In this document: positions 16,789-26,500 of the stretch, piece by piece
How positions within the stretch are numbered: the first letter of the stretch is position 1
How the letters are laid out: each line of letters begins with the position of its first letter
Source of the DNA: Bacillota bacterium
GTDB lineage: Bacteria; Bacillota; Clostridia; Christensenellales; Aristaeellaceae
Assembly (NCBI GenBank): GCA_023459275.1
Contig: JAEWVC010000081.1
Span: forward strand, 1-51,248
Length of the DNA: 51,248 nucleotides
Reading direction: 5' to 3'
Notes under the pieces: model-generated
The model's database searches: none
Seen by the model: only the letters and a program-made list of their open reading frames with translations
What the model was told of the DNA's origin: nothing
Translations under genes and position numbers: made by a program

Positions 16789-16994
16789 TGTACCTGAAAT
16801 TTGTCAAGGCGCACGGGAAGCACAAAAGAGGCGACCGTGCGCAGATCAAGGAAGGGCTGGCGGAAAGGATGGTCGGGCAGGGCGTAGCCGTGCCGGACAA
16901 ACCCGCGAAAGAAAAAGCGAAGCCCGCCGCCAGGAAAAAGGCTTCTTCCGAAGGGGGCTTGAAGGATGGGCCTAAAGGAGACAATGGCGGCTGA
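16788..16994 (+). CDS. small basic phage protein, 68 aa
   Basis: It starts at the TGATG overlap with the previous gene. The product is lysine-rich in its second half (PAKEKAKPAARKKASSEGG). The N-terminus (MYLKFVKAHGKHKRGDRAQI) resembles the start of the preceding protein, suggesting an old duplication. No known function. Confidence 0.5.
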   Translation: MYLKFVKAHGKHKRGDRAQIKEGLAERMVGQGVAVPDKPAKEKAKPAARKKASSEGGLKDGPKGDNGG

Positions 16995-17286
16995 TATCGG
17001 GCGCGTTTTCTTCACCGACTTTGTGACGGAGCACAGGTGGAACGATACCGCCATCCGGGTCATTGAGGACAGGGAACAGGAATTGCGCCTCAAGCAGATC
17101 CTGGGGAGCCTGGAAGACAGCGTGAACGAATTCATGATCCATGTACCGGAAAGCGATCTATCCAAACGCCCGGAACGCTGGGACACCGTCAACTTTGACG
17201 GGATCCCCTGCGAGGTGACCAGCGTGGGAAAAAACGAAAAGGCATATGAGATCATGCTTTCCATGCGGAAAGGAAGGCGCGCATGA
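16984..17286 (+). CDS. head-tail joining protein, gpFII-like
   Basis: ATG 16984 has AAAGGAG upstream; an earlier in-frame ATG at 16966 has none. The 100-residue product (MAADIGRVFFTDFVTEHRWN...) ends in VTSVGKNEKAYEIMLSMRKG, a beta-rich pattern like gpFII/YqbH-type connectors. It overlaps neighbours on both sides. Confidence 0.6.
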   Translation: MAADIGRVFFTDFVTEHRWNDTAIRVIEDREQELRLKQILGSLEDSVNEFMIHVPESDLSKRPERWDTVNFDGIPCEVTSVGKNEKAYEIMLSMRKGRRA

Positions 17287-17906
17287 TCGGGAGCGGCTTG
17301 CAGGCATTGAAAGACTGGGTCTTTCAGCAGGTGTGCAAGGGGAAAGAGATGAAGGCCCAGGGAGAAAATGCGCTGGAAATCGTGACCCGGGAACCGAAAT
17401 GCTTTCTTCAATCCCCGCCGCGCATCAAGAACAATGAATCCGCGCAGGAAGCGGACAGCCGGGCGGCGCCGTGCGTTGTGATCGTAATGCGAAAAGCTGG
17501 AGTGCGCGGAAGAGAAAGGAACGAGGAGGATAACCAGATTTCCGAAGCACGGCGCGGTTTCCTGGAAGTGCAGCTGCTGTTCGTCACCTATGACCCGGGG
17601 CACAGGACGGCGGAAAGCCAGGAGAAATCCGCCTATGAAAAGATCAACGACAATACCGAAGAGGCCGTGAAAACGGTGCTCATCTGGGCGGAAGAGACCA
17701 TGAACAAGCTGATCCGGGCGGGAAGCATTCCTGGAACCGGATGGGCGGTGGAAAAGAACACCTGGGAGTACGGCATGCTGGCGGATGAAACGGGTTACCT
17801 GGCGGACAGGTGGCCGCTTTACTACGCGGCGCTTAGCGGAACCTTCACCACGGAAAGCCTGGAGCAGGGCGTTCAAAAAGATGACTTGAGCTCCATTTTG
17901 GACTAA
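17283..17906 (+). CDS. tail completion/terminator-type protein
   Basis: A 207-residue product starting at an ATGA overlap. LEVQLLFVTYDPGHRT and WEYGMLADETGYLADRW are the only distinctive parts; I do not recognise a named family. By position between the connector and the tail sheath it probably caps the tail or joins head and tail. Confidence 0.55.
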   Translation: MIGSGLQALKDWVFQQVCKGKEMKAQGENALEIVTREPKCFLQSPPRIKNNESAQEADSRAAPCVVIVMRKAGVRGRERNEEDNQISEARRGFLEVQLLFVTYDPGHRTAESQEKSAYEKINDNTEEAVKTVLIWAEETMNKLIRAGSIPGTGWAVEKNTWEYGMLADETGYLADRWPLYYAALSGTFTTESLEQGVQKDDLSSILD

Positions 17907-17917
17907 AGGAGGGCACC

Positions 17918-19378
17918 ATGGAAAGACACGGAATTTATACGGCGCTGGGCACATCGGCGCTTGCTGCCGCGCAGGCCTTTAAAGTGCCTGTATACTGCGG
18001 GACCGCGCCGGTGCAAAGCATTCTGGGCGGATCGGGGAATGTGAATGCGCCGGTCCTGGCGGAAGACCTGGAGCAGGCAAAGGCCGCGCTGGGGTACAGC
18101 GATGATTGGGCCAGCTTCACGCTGTGCGAGGCAATGTATGCGCACTTTGTGGAAAAAAAGGTGGGGCCCATCGTGCTCATCAATGTGCTGAACCCCGCCA
18201 GCCACAAGGAGGAAACGGGCGGTTCAAAAACCGCCACGCCGGCCAGCGGAAAGGTGATCCTTACGGATATGAGCCTTGCGGTGCTGGATACGGTGGCCAT
18301 CACCGGAAAGACGGCATCCACCTATACGCTTTCCTATGATCCGGACACGGAAAAACTGACCATCACGGAGACGGCAAGCGGGAGCCTGGGCACGGAGGAA
18401 CTGACCATCACCTATGATATCGTAGACCCGGAGGCGGTGGAGGATGATGATCTGATTGGGACCTATGATGGGGAAGCGGTATCCACCGGCCTGCAGGCCA
18501 TACGGAATGTGTACCAGCTCACGGGGTACATGCCGGGGACGATCCTTTGCCCGGGATTCAGCCACCTGCCTACGGTACGGGCGGCTATGCTGGCCATGTC
18601 CCAGAAGGTGAACGGCCACTGGGACAACATGTTTTACACCGACGTCCCCCTGGCGGACGGGGAAACGGCCATGACGCTCAGCGGGGCAGCCGCCTGGAAG
18701 GGAACGAACGGCTACAACGCCGCCAATGAAAAGGTATTCTTTCCCATGTGGGAAACCTTGGAGGGGAAGATCTACCACCTGTCCGTGCTGAACGCCTGCA
18801 ACCTGGCCATTTTGGAGGCGGGAGCGAACGGCGTGCCTTATCAGAGCGCCAGCAATACGGCGCTGCCTGCCGGGCACTACTACTTCGGTGAGGAAAGGGA
18901 CACCTACCTGCCGGATGAGGAAGCCATCAACGAAAAGCTGAACGCCAACGGCATTACAAGCGTTGCCTTTGTGGCCGGCGAGTGGAAGCTCTGGGGCGCG
19001 CATGCCGCCGCCTACGATGCGCAGACGGACGAAGGGGAGCATGTGTCGGAGACCAGGCGGGCCATGCTCATCTACCTGGGAAACAGGTTCCAGATCAAGT
19101 ATGGAAACATCATCGACAAAAGCATCAGCAAAAACGCGCTGCAATCCATTGCAGCGGCGGAAAACGAATATGCGCAGCGCCTTGTGGGCATGGGCATGAT
19201 TCTGTACGGCTTCTGCAGCCTGGTGATCAACCAGTCTGCGGCGGGGATAGAGGAGCTTCAGCGCGGGGATTTCTCCTTTGTGTATGAAGTCACCACAACG
19301 CCTCTGGCCAAGAGCCTGACGCTGACGCTGAGCTACACGGCCAAGGGCCTGAGCAGCTACTTTAAGGAGGATGCGTGA
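17918..19378 (+). CDS. contractile tail sheath protein
   Basis: A 486-residue product. The N-terminal GIYTALGTSALAAAQAFKVP and LNPASHKEE, central YQLTGYMPGTILCPGFSH, and C-terminal GNRFQIKYGNIIDKSISKNA region match P2/Mu gpFI-like sheaths. Residues about 105-180 form an inserted beta domain. It contracts to drive the tube through the envelope, so the virion is a myovirus. AAAGGAGG precedes the start. Confidence 0.92.
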   Translation: MERHGIYTALGTSALAAAQAFKVPVYCGTAPVQSILGGSGNVNAPVLAEDLEQAKAALGYSDDWASFTLCEAMYAHFVEKKVGPIVLINVLNPASHKEETGGSKTATPASGKVILTDMSLAVLDTVAITGKTASTYTLSYDPDTEKLTITETASGSLGTEELTITYDIVDPEAVEDDDLIGTYDGEAVSTGLQAIRNVYQLTGYMPGTILCPGFSHLPTVRAAMLAMSQKVNGHWDNMFYTDVPLADGETAMTLSGAAAWKGTNGYNAANEKVFFPMWETLEGKIYHLSVLNACNLAILEAGANGVPYQSASNTALPAGHYYFGEERDTYLPDEEAINEKLNANGITSVAFVAGEWKLWGAHAAAYDAQTDEGEHVSETRRAMLIYLGNRFQIKYGNIIDKSISKNALQSIAAAENEYAQRLVGMGMILYGFCSLVINQSAAGIEELQRGDFSFVYEVTTTPLAKSLTLTLSYTAKGLSSYFKEDA

Positions 19379-19893
19379 TGGCTAAGCAGATCGTAAGCAT
19401 TGTGGAGGATTTCAGGGTCCTGGACGGCGGGAATATGGTGGAGGATGTGCAGACGGTAACGCTGCCCAACATCACCCATCCCACCACCACCATTGCCGGA
19501 AGCGGCATGGCCGGAGAGATCGATATGCCGGACGGGTCCCAAGTAAGCGCCATGTCTTACAGCCTGGCGCACAACTGCGGCCTGAACAGCCAGCGGCTGT
19601 CCCGGCCCGGCGTGCATGAGCAAGAGTTCAGGGTGGCAAAGCAGGTGTATGACAAGGAAAGCGGGGAACTTCGGCACCAGTCCATGAAGGTGCGCGTGCG
19701 TGGTATTTTCACCGGCGAGGACAAGGGAAGCATCCAGCGGAAAAACGCCAACGGCCGCACGGCCAACTACAGCTGCGTGCGCTATGAGGAGGAAGCAGAC
19801 GGGAATGTGGTTACGCTGATCGACATCCCCGGGGGCCTCATGATCATCGACGGTGTGGACTACGGAAGCACCGTGAAAAATCTTCTGGAATAA
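19378..19893 (+). CDS. major tail tube protein, gpFII family
   Basis: ATG 19378 overlaps the sheath stop and has AAGGAGG 7 nt upstream. The 171-residue product (MAKQIVSIVEDFRVLDGGN..., LRHQSMKVRVRGIFTGEDKG) has the usual size and position of phage tail tubes (PF04985). It polymerises as the inner tube. Confidence 0.9.
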   Translation: MAKQIVSIVEDFRVLDGGNMVEDVQTVTLPNITHPTTTIAGSGMAGEIDMPDGSQVSAMSYSLAHNCGLNSQRLSRPGVHEQEFRVAKQVYDKESGELRHQSMKVRVRGIFTGEDKGSIQRKNANGRTANYSCVRYEEEADGNVVTLIDIPGGLMIIDGVDYGSTVKNLLE

Positions 19894-19908
19894 AAGTGGA
19901 GACCGGAA

Positions 19909-19950
19909 GATACCATATGAGACCGCTACCTGTGATATAGTATATGCAGG
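19909..19950 (+). promoter_or_regulatory. composite dyad element, copy 2
   Basis: GATACCAT (19909-19916), then the dyad CCTG-(14 nt)-CAGG (19929-19950) with the same 15-bp core TGATATAGTATATGC as at 9417. A terminator follows at 19958. The arms differ from copy 1 but still pair. Confidence 0.5.
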
Positions 19951-19957
19951 AGAACAA

Positions 19958-19987
19958 GGCAGGCAAGGAAATTGCCTGCCTTTTTTT
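19958..19987 (+). terminator. strong intergenic terminator-like hairpin
   Basis: GGCAGGCAA (19958-19966) pairs with TTGCCTGCC (19972-19980), then seven T residues. It separates the tube gene from the tail chaperone gene, which must both be expressed late. The abundant tube protein is upstream and the minor chaperone downstream, so partial termination would set their ratio. Confidence 0.8.
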
Positions 19988-20012
19988 CGTGCAAAAAAAG
20001 GAGGAAGCAGCC

Positions 20013-20753
20013 ATGCAAGACACGGCGGAATACCAGGTGAAGGTGGAGGAAGCCTTGAAGCGGGTGGAAGAGGTCAAGCACGGGGTGCTTACGCTTTCCG
20101 AGCCCATGAAAAGTCAGGGGAAGGACCTTTGTGAAATCGCCTATGATTTTACGAAAATCACGGCGGGGGATATGACGGAGGCCATGGACAGGAATCTGGG
20201 CCCCAACATTGGTAGCATGAACCCCAAGCAGCAGATGGCAGTCTTTGCGCTTTCGTGCCGGGGGTATGAAGGACTGGACGAAAAGGATCTGGAGCGGCTT
20301 TCGGCAGAGGATGCCATGGCCGGCGTCATGATCGGCGGCCAGTACCTGGAGCACCTAGAATCTGTGGCCCTGGTGAGCAGGATGATTGCCTGGAAGGAAG
20401 GGGAAAACCCGGACAGCTACTACCGCAAGGGAACCATGCGCCTGGAAAAGGAAATCGAGATCGACGGGGAAGCGCATACCAGGATCCCCTACGACTTCGG
20501 GAGGATGACCGGTACCAAGTATGTGGAGGTGCTGAGCGCCACCAGCGGGACAAAGGCGGGATTCAGCTACCGGCAGGCGCTGAAACTGTATCTGGAAGCC
20601 GTGCGGACAGCGAACAAATGGGATGACCAGATTATGAAGGGCCTGGCCGGGAAGCTGACACCGGAGGATATCTTTTCCGGGCAGCGGGTGGCCATCGGTT
20701 TTTTTCTCACTGCATTCCTTGGGGCGCGGAATCGTATGAGCAGGAAGCGGTAG
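20013..20753 (+). CDS. tail assembly chaperone, short form (gpE-like)
   Basis: ATG 20013 with AAAGGAGGAAG upstream. The 246-residue product is acidic and helical in its N-terminal half. It lies right after the tube gene, as tail chaperones do. Near its 3' end a run of seven T (20699-20705) in frame GGT-TTT-TTT-CTC allows a -1 shift into a long open frame. Confidence 0.75.
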   Translation: MQDTAEYQVKVEEALKRVEEVKHGVLTLSEPMKSQGKDLCEIAYDFTKITAGDMTEAMDRNLGPNIGSMNPKQQMAVFALSCRGYEGLDEKDLERLSAEDAMAGVMIGGQYLEHLESVALVSRMIAWKEGENPDSYYRKGTMRLEKEIEIDGEAHTRIPYDFGRMTGTKYVEVLSATSGTKAGFSYRQALKLYLEAVRTANKWDDQIMKGLAGKLTPEDIFSGQRVAIGFFLTAFLGARNRMSRKR

Positions 20754-20953
20754 GCGCGGAGCTGGCTGGAAGAACACCGTACACCATGCTGATGGAAATG
20801 CCATGCCTTGCTTTTGTGCGGTACCGGAAAACGCTGATCAACTGCATAAACGAAATCATTGAAGAGCGGGAAGCGGCGGCGGAGCAGCAAAAGCAGCAGG
20901 CGGCCCAGCAGGCAGCAGGCAGCAGCGCCGTGCGGAAACGAAGGAGACGGTAA
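20013..20953 (+). CDS. tail assembly chaperone, -1 frameshift fusion (E+E'-like)
   Basis: Slippage on T-TTT-TTT at 20699-20705 moves ribosomes into the -1 frame, which is open without a stop through ESYEQEAVGAELAGRTPYTM and RYRKTLINCINEIIEE to TAA 20951-20953. This gives a 313-residue fusion. Myophages and siphophages conserve such shifts between the two chaperone genes that load the tape measure. The second frame has no start codon of its own with a ribosome binding site, which supports expression by frameshift. Confidence 0.8.
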
Positions 20954-20954
20954 C

Positions 20955-21869
20955 ATGCGGATCATGATCGCTGGAACGGACATCACGGGCAGGTACCCAT
21001 GGCAGGACGTGGAAACTGATGATACGGACGGGTCCAGCCTGGATGTATGCATGCTGACCGCGGCGGGAGACCTTGCCTCATCGGAGCTTGCACAAGCCGG
21101 GCAGGATACCCTGATGGAAGTATCGGAAGAAGGGTATACCACCGGGAAAATGTACGTGGACGCGGTCACGGCCAAAGATGGGGAAACGACCATGTTTGCC
21201 AGGGGAACTCCAGCCAAGGGACGGGAAAAAGGATGGGCGGCCTATGAAAACGTAACGCTGATGGAGCTTGTGCATATCGCCGCGCTGGAGCTTAACATGG
21301 GATATCAGCAATTTGGAATCACGGACAGGAAATACGGGCGCATGATCAGGCGGGATGAAACGCAGGCTGAATTTCTTCGCCGGGTGCTGCGCATGGAAGG
21401 GGCCGTACTAAAAGTTACAGGCGGGAAGCTGACCGCCGTGGACATCGCCTGGGCTCAGCAGCAAAGCGCGGTGCATGCCTTTGAGATCACTGCATCCACC
21501 CCGGGTTGCCTCTATAAGGAAGAGTACGCCGGATACCGTACCTGCACGGTATCCGGCATGGGCATTGATGGTACGGCGACAGATACGCAGGTGCCGGGAA
21601 GCAGAACGCTGCGCCCCAGGGAGATCACCCCGGAAAACAGCACGCAAGCGAAACGCTGGGCCATGGGGGAGCTTCTTCACAAAAACCGCATGAGCAGTGT
21701 ACTCATGATCGACTTGGACTTTGATCCCAAAATAGCGGCCATGAGCCGGATGGACATTACCGGGATGAAAGCCACAGAAGGCGCATGGATCGCCAACCGT
21801 GTCACACAAAATATGATCTTGCGAAAAACGAGGGTGTATCTGCGCCGGTGCATTACAACGATTGTTTAG
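20955..21869 (+). CDS. gpD-like baseplate hub protein
   Basis: ATG 20955 follows AAGGAG and sits 2 nt after the frameshift product's stop. The 304-residue protein (MRIMIAGTDITGRYPWQDVE..., GYTTGKMYVDAVTAKDGETT, DETQAEFLRRVLRMEGAVLK) has the pattern of P2 gpD/XkdQ hub proteins. It would form the ring at the tail tip. It is unusual that it lies before the tape measure. Confidence 0.7.
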   Translation: MRIMIAGTDITGRYPWQDVETDDTDGSSLDVCMLTAAGDLASSELAQAGQDTLMEVSEEGYTTGKMYVDAVTAKDGETTMFARGTPAKGREKGWAAYENVTLMELVHIAALELNMGYQQFGITDRKYGRMIRRDETQAEFLRRVLRMEGAVLKVTGGKLTAVDIAWAQQQSAVHAFEITASTPGCLYKEEYAGYRTCTVSGMGIDGTATDTQVPGSRTLRPREITPENSTQAKRWAMGELLHKNRMSSVLMIDLDFDPKIAAMSRMDITGMKATEGAWIANRVTQNMILRKTRVYLRRCITTIV

Positions 21870-21881
21870 GCGGTGAGCCAT

Positions 21882-23060
21882 ATGGATCAAAGGACCTATG
21901 ATGGGCGCGCAGAGCGCGGGATCGTGGTAAGCGTAACCGAAGCCGGGGCGAAAGTAGCAAGCTATGATAGGCCAGGGATTGTAACAAAGCCATTGAAGCC
22001 CCTTTTTCTGAAGCCGGTCCAGGTAGGATGGCCGGTTTTTTTCATGGAATTTGAAAATGGGAATGGTGTGATTATCAGCCATATTGATCCAGGCATATCC
22101 AGGGACGAAGCATCGGAAGGACCGGAAGGAAAAAGCGCCTATGAGGTTTGGATTGCCGCCGGGAACACCGGAACGGTGGAAGATTATTTGGAAAGCCTAA
22201 TAGGTCCAGCCGGTCTTGCCGGTGCGGATGGATCACCAGACACGCCGGAGCAGGTGCTTGAAAAACTGAAAACTGCGGGGGGGATAGCATCAAATTCAAA
22301 CCTACTTATAAACGCTAATTTTATCAACCCTGTCAATCAGCGCGGGAATCCAAACTACCCCCCCGGAGATTACGGATATGACAGGTGGCGGCTTGATGGG
22401 GCGGGAGGTACTTTTCGTGACGGAGCTACATTACATATAGTAGCGACTGCTGACACCCACGCATGGTTTAGTCAGCCAGTAGAACATCCCGAACTACTGT
22501 CAGGTACGCATATAATCGCCATCTATGCCAACGGTGAAGGTGCCCTGCATTTGGGATGTACAGTCAACGGGACATGGCAGGTGACACTCTACGATATGAC
22601 TGGGCAAGGCTGGCGGTGGTATACCCATATCGTAGACCTGCCAGATGGCATGACGTCCTTCACCGTATCCGCTGTGGCGATAGCCGGGGGCCATTACTGG
22701 ATCAAACATGCAAAACTTGAAAAAGGGTCGATCCTTACGCCTTTTGTGCCCAAACAATATGGCGAAGAGTTGGCGGCGTGCAAGCGGTACTATATACCAA
22801 AACACACCGCACCCTTAATATACCAGTCAGGAAGCTACTATTGGGCGTGCCCTGGAAACCTCCCGGTAGAGATGCGCGTTATTCCCACCGTAACAAGTGC
22901 AAAATATGGACTTATCGGAAGCTATGAATACCCTTTAGTCGGGACTTTTTCATTAGATGAAACAGGAAGCCTCTACGTGCTAACGGGAACTAACCTAGCC
23001 AGTGGAACGACACAAGACTATTATGTAGTTTTTGAAGGACTGGATGCAGAAATTCGATAG
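21882..23060 (+). CDS. tail fibre or receptor-binding protein
   Basis: The 392-residue product starts at ATG 21882 (a GTG at 21873 is possible). An N-terminal beta domain (about 1-75) is followed by the linker EGPEGKSAYEVWIAAGNTGT and a collagen-like GPAGLAGADG, as in many phage fibres. Residues about 140-290 form a jelly-roll-like carbohydrate-binding module (NLLINANFINPVNQRGN; YGYDRWRLDG). The DNA from about 22,290 is visibly more AT-rich than its neighbours, suggesting a swapped receptor-binding module. Confidence 0.75.
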   Translation: MDQRTYDGRAERGIVVSVTEAGAKVASYDRPGIVTKPLKPLFLKPVQVGWPVFFMEFENGNGVIISHIDPGISRDEASEGPEGKSAYEVWIAAGNTGTVEDYLESLIGPAGLAGADGSPDTPEQVLEKLKTAGGIASNSNLLINANFINPVNQRGNPNYPPGDYGYDRWRLDGAGGTFRDGATLHIVATADTHAWFSQPVEHPELLSGTHIIAIYANGEGALHLGCTVNGTWQVTLYDMTGQGWRWYTHIVDLPDGMTSFTVSAVAIAGGHYWIKHAKLEKGSILTPFVPKQYGEELAACKRYYIPKHTAPLIYQSGSYYWACPGNLPVEMRVIPTVTSAKYGLIGSYEYPLVGTFSLDETGSLYVLTGTNLASGTTQDYYVVFEGLDAEIR

Positions 23061-23071
23061 GAGGGGCGCCA

Positions 23072-23485
23072 ATGGAAAAGATTGCTGTATATGTCCGCAT
23101 GGATGAAGACGGGCGAATCCTTGCTATCAATAGCTCTGCTTTTTTGAAAGATATTGATGGGTGGGTAAAGATCGATGAAGGGCTAGGAGATCGGTATGCC
23201 CTCGCTCAAGGAAATTATATGCCCAAAGAATTATATACCAAGGGGGTGCCCCGCTATTGGTGGGACGGGGAACAGGCATTGGAGCGCACTGCGGAAGAAA
23301 TAGCATCAGACATGGAGGCCATCAAAAGTCAAATTGAAGCCCGAGTCGCAGAAAAAGCCAAAGCCGCGCAGGATGCGCTAAAAGCGCAGGTGCAGCAGGC
23401 GGTCGCCGATATGGGAATGGGCGCGGTTGCCGATGATATCGCAAAAATAAAAACAGCATTGGCAAAGTTTGGTATCAGGCTATAA
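23072..23485 (+). CDS. tail-fibre-associated protein
   Basis: A 137-residue product with AGGAGG upstream. The N-terminal part (VYVRMDEDGRILAINSSAFL) and a central YWWDGEQALERT are followed by an Ala/Lys coiled coil. It directly follows the fibre gene, where accessory or assembly proteins usually lie. Function is inferred from position. Confidence 0.55.
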   Translation: MEKIAVYVRMDEDGRILAINSSAFLKDIDGWVKIDEGLGDRYALAQGNYMPKELYTKGVPRYWWDGEQALERTAEEIASDMEAIKSQIEARVAEKAKAAQDALKAQVQQAVADMGMGAVADDIAKIKTALAKFGIRL

Positions 23486-23514
23486 CGAAAAGCAGAAATT
23501 GAGAAACGCTGAAA

Positions 23515-23543
23515 GGGAGGCGCGAAAGCACCTTCCTTTTTTT
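23515..23543 (+). terminator. intergenic terminator-like hairpin before tape measure
   Basis: GGGAGGCGC pairs with GCACCTTCC around a GAAA loop (one mismatch, one G-T), followed by seven T residues and CGTACAAAAG. It is the third such hairpin placed just before the ribosome binding site of a late gene. Confidence 0.7.
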
Positions 23544-23563
23544 CGTACAAAAGCGGGAAGGTG

Positions 23564-26500
23564 ATGAACGTGGCGCAGCAAATGCTGCAGGCGCAGATCG
23601 TACTGTCCGGAAGGCTGGACGGATCTTTCGGGAAGATGGTCACAAGCATTGACAGCCTGGGGAACAAAATGCTTGCGTTGGCCTCCGGGATCAACCAGAT
23701 CTCACAGCCGCTGATCAACGCGGGAAAGCAGATCACAACGCTGTACGCGGGCTTTGATGATTCCATGAAGTATATCAAGGCCATCGGGAACCTGACGGAA
23801 GAAGAACTGGCCAAGGTGGAGAACGCGGCGCGGCAGGCGGGTGCCACCACCAGGTACACAGCTACCCAGGCGGCGGAGGCGCTGGCCTTCGGCGCGGAGG
23901 CGGGCCTTGAGTTTAACGATAACATCTCCCTGCTGCCCACCACGCTGAACATGGCGGCTGCCGGAAACATGGAGCTGGAAACGGCCATGGACCAGCTGCT
24001 GACCATGCTTTACTCCACCGGTACGCCGCTTAATGAGGCTTCCACCCTGGTGGACCAGCTGGCGGCTGCCGCAAGCAGCAGCAAAACCAACATCCAGAGC
24101 ATGGGCGAAGCCGTGGAGCGCATGGGCGGTATCACCAGGTACGCCAAAGGTGGAACGGAAGAACTTTTCACCATGCTGGGTATGCTGGCGCAGCGCGGCA
24201 CGGAGGGTGCGGAGGCGGGTACCTACCTGCGCAACGTGATCCTGTCCCTTGTGGCGCCCACCAAAAAGGCCGGGGAAGTGCTGGCGGAACTTGGCGCCAC
24301 GGATGAAGAATTGGCGGACCTGGAAGACCTGGACCTGGGGCAGGCCGCCAAAGCCATGGAGAATATCGGGCTCAAGACCTATGACGCGGAAGGCAATCTG
24401 CGCCCGTTCATGGATGTCCTTAACGACCTGAACGATCTCACCAAGGACATGACAGAACAGGAACGAAACGACATCATGTCAAAACTCTTCCCAAAGCGTA
24501 CCCTATCCGCCGCAACAAACCTGCTGGGGGAACTGGGAACCAGCATGGAGCGCATCAGCGACGCCATAGAGGAAGCGGACGGTACGGCAAAAAAGATGGC
24601 GGAGACCCGGGAAAGTGGGATCGGGGGCGCCATCCGGATGCTGAAAAGCGCATCGGAGGAGCTGCAGCTTTCCTTTGGGGAAGTTTTGACGGACAAGCTC
24701 ATGTCGGTGGTCGGAATCGTAAAAGACGCACTGCTGACCTTGGCCAGTCTGCCGGAAAATGTAAAGGGCACCCTTGTGGACATTGCGGCGGTGATCGCGG
24801 GGATGGGGCCGGCCGCCATGCTGGCGGGGTTCGGGCTGAAAGCCATCGCATCGCTGCTGGGGTTCATCGGCTCCCCGGTGGGCATGGTAATGACGGGCGT
24901 CCTGGCGCTGGGGGTGCTGGCGCTGCATGTAGCCCAATTGGCGGAGGCCAACCGGTACAACGCCATCAAACGGCATTTTGGGGAGCTGGAAATCAACGCG
25001 GACACGCTGGCCCAGCGGGTGAGCAACCTGGACGGGGGATTGGGTACCGCGCTTGACAACCTGGACAAGTACGGGACAGCTACCGAAACGGCGGGCGAAA
25101 AGTACAATGCCCTGGCGCAGACGCTGTCCGGGAACATTATGGATTCCGTGATCTTTGGGCGGGAATTGACGGAAGAAGAACAAGCAGCCCTATTTACCAT
25201 CGGCGACCAGATGGCTAGCGCGGTGCAAAATGGGATCAAGTCAAAGCAAATGGAAATCACGGGGTTTGTAGACCTTCTTTTCAAGGATGATCCAACACAG
25301 GGAGCAACGCTAACGACAACACTTAATTCATATTTCGGCGGGATGTATCTTGAGCTGGAGAACATCGGAGAAGAATTTAGAAGTAAGCTGACAGAAGCCA
25401 TGCGAGACGGCACGCTGGATGAGAATGAATGGGAGGCTATTAAACAAACAATTAACCGCTTTAATGAGATGAGCGCAAAAATCCAGGACATCCAGAACGC
25501 AGCGGAGGTTGAGAAGGTCCTGCAAAAAGGGATGCGTCTGGGGCCAGAGGCTTTCCAGTCCACCCTCACGGCGCTGGATCAGCAGAAGCGGGACGTGGAG
25601 ACACGGACCACGGACATGCTGGATGAAACCATCGCCTATTTTGTCGCCGCTTCCCGCGAGGAAGGGAAACTGTCCGAGGAGGATATCCAGGCGGAAGCCA
25701 ATACCATGCGGGATCGGGCCACCGACCTGATCTCGAAAAACAACGAAAATACCATGGCAGCCATTGTCCGCATGATCAACGTCACCATGCAGGATGCTTT
25801 CCCGGAAATGGAGCAGCTTGGCACGGGCATGATGAACGGGATTCTGCAAGAGCTTGCGAATAACCCGGACCTTGACGTGCAGCAATATGCGCTGGATTAC
25901 CTGAAGAAAAACGCCGGGGCCTTGGGAATCACCGGGGATGATCTGAGGGTCTTCCTTGACAAAATGATAGACCCTTACCAATCGGCCATGGATGAAACCA
26001 CCATCGCCGCGTATGAAAAGTATTACGCGGACCAGAACATGGATTCTCCGGAATGGCTGAAGCAGGCGCGCACCTGGAACAACATCTTTGGGGTCATTGA
26101 AAGCACGCAGAAAAATTCCATGTGGGAACAGCTGGCCAGCGGCGGGTGGGTCAGGCCTTACGACTACTTCTCCGGGTATACGGACTTCAAGGAACCGCTG
26201 GATGAAAACGTGCTGAGCAGCCTGATGACCCAGTACGGAATCATGGGCGGTGCATCCTACCAAAACGGTGTAGCGCAGCAGTTTGGCGCGCAGGTAGACA
26301 AGGACCTGATTCAAAAATCAGGATTCGCGGGGCTTGTGAGCCAGATGGGCGCCTTGGGTGCGGAGGCGGGGAAAGCCTTCAACAGCAGCATGCAGTCCCA
26401 AATCCAGCCGCCTTCCATTGTGGGGACCGGAGCGGACGGGGATCCGGAAGTCAGCTACATCCCTGAGTTTGCGGAGGGCGGGCGTGCCACCACGGATTCC

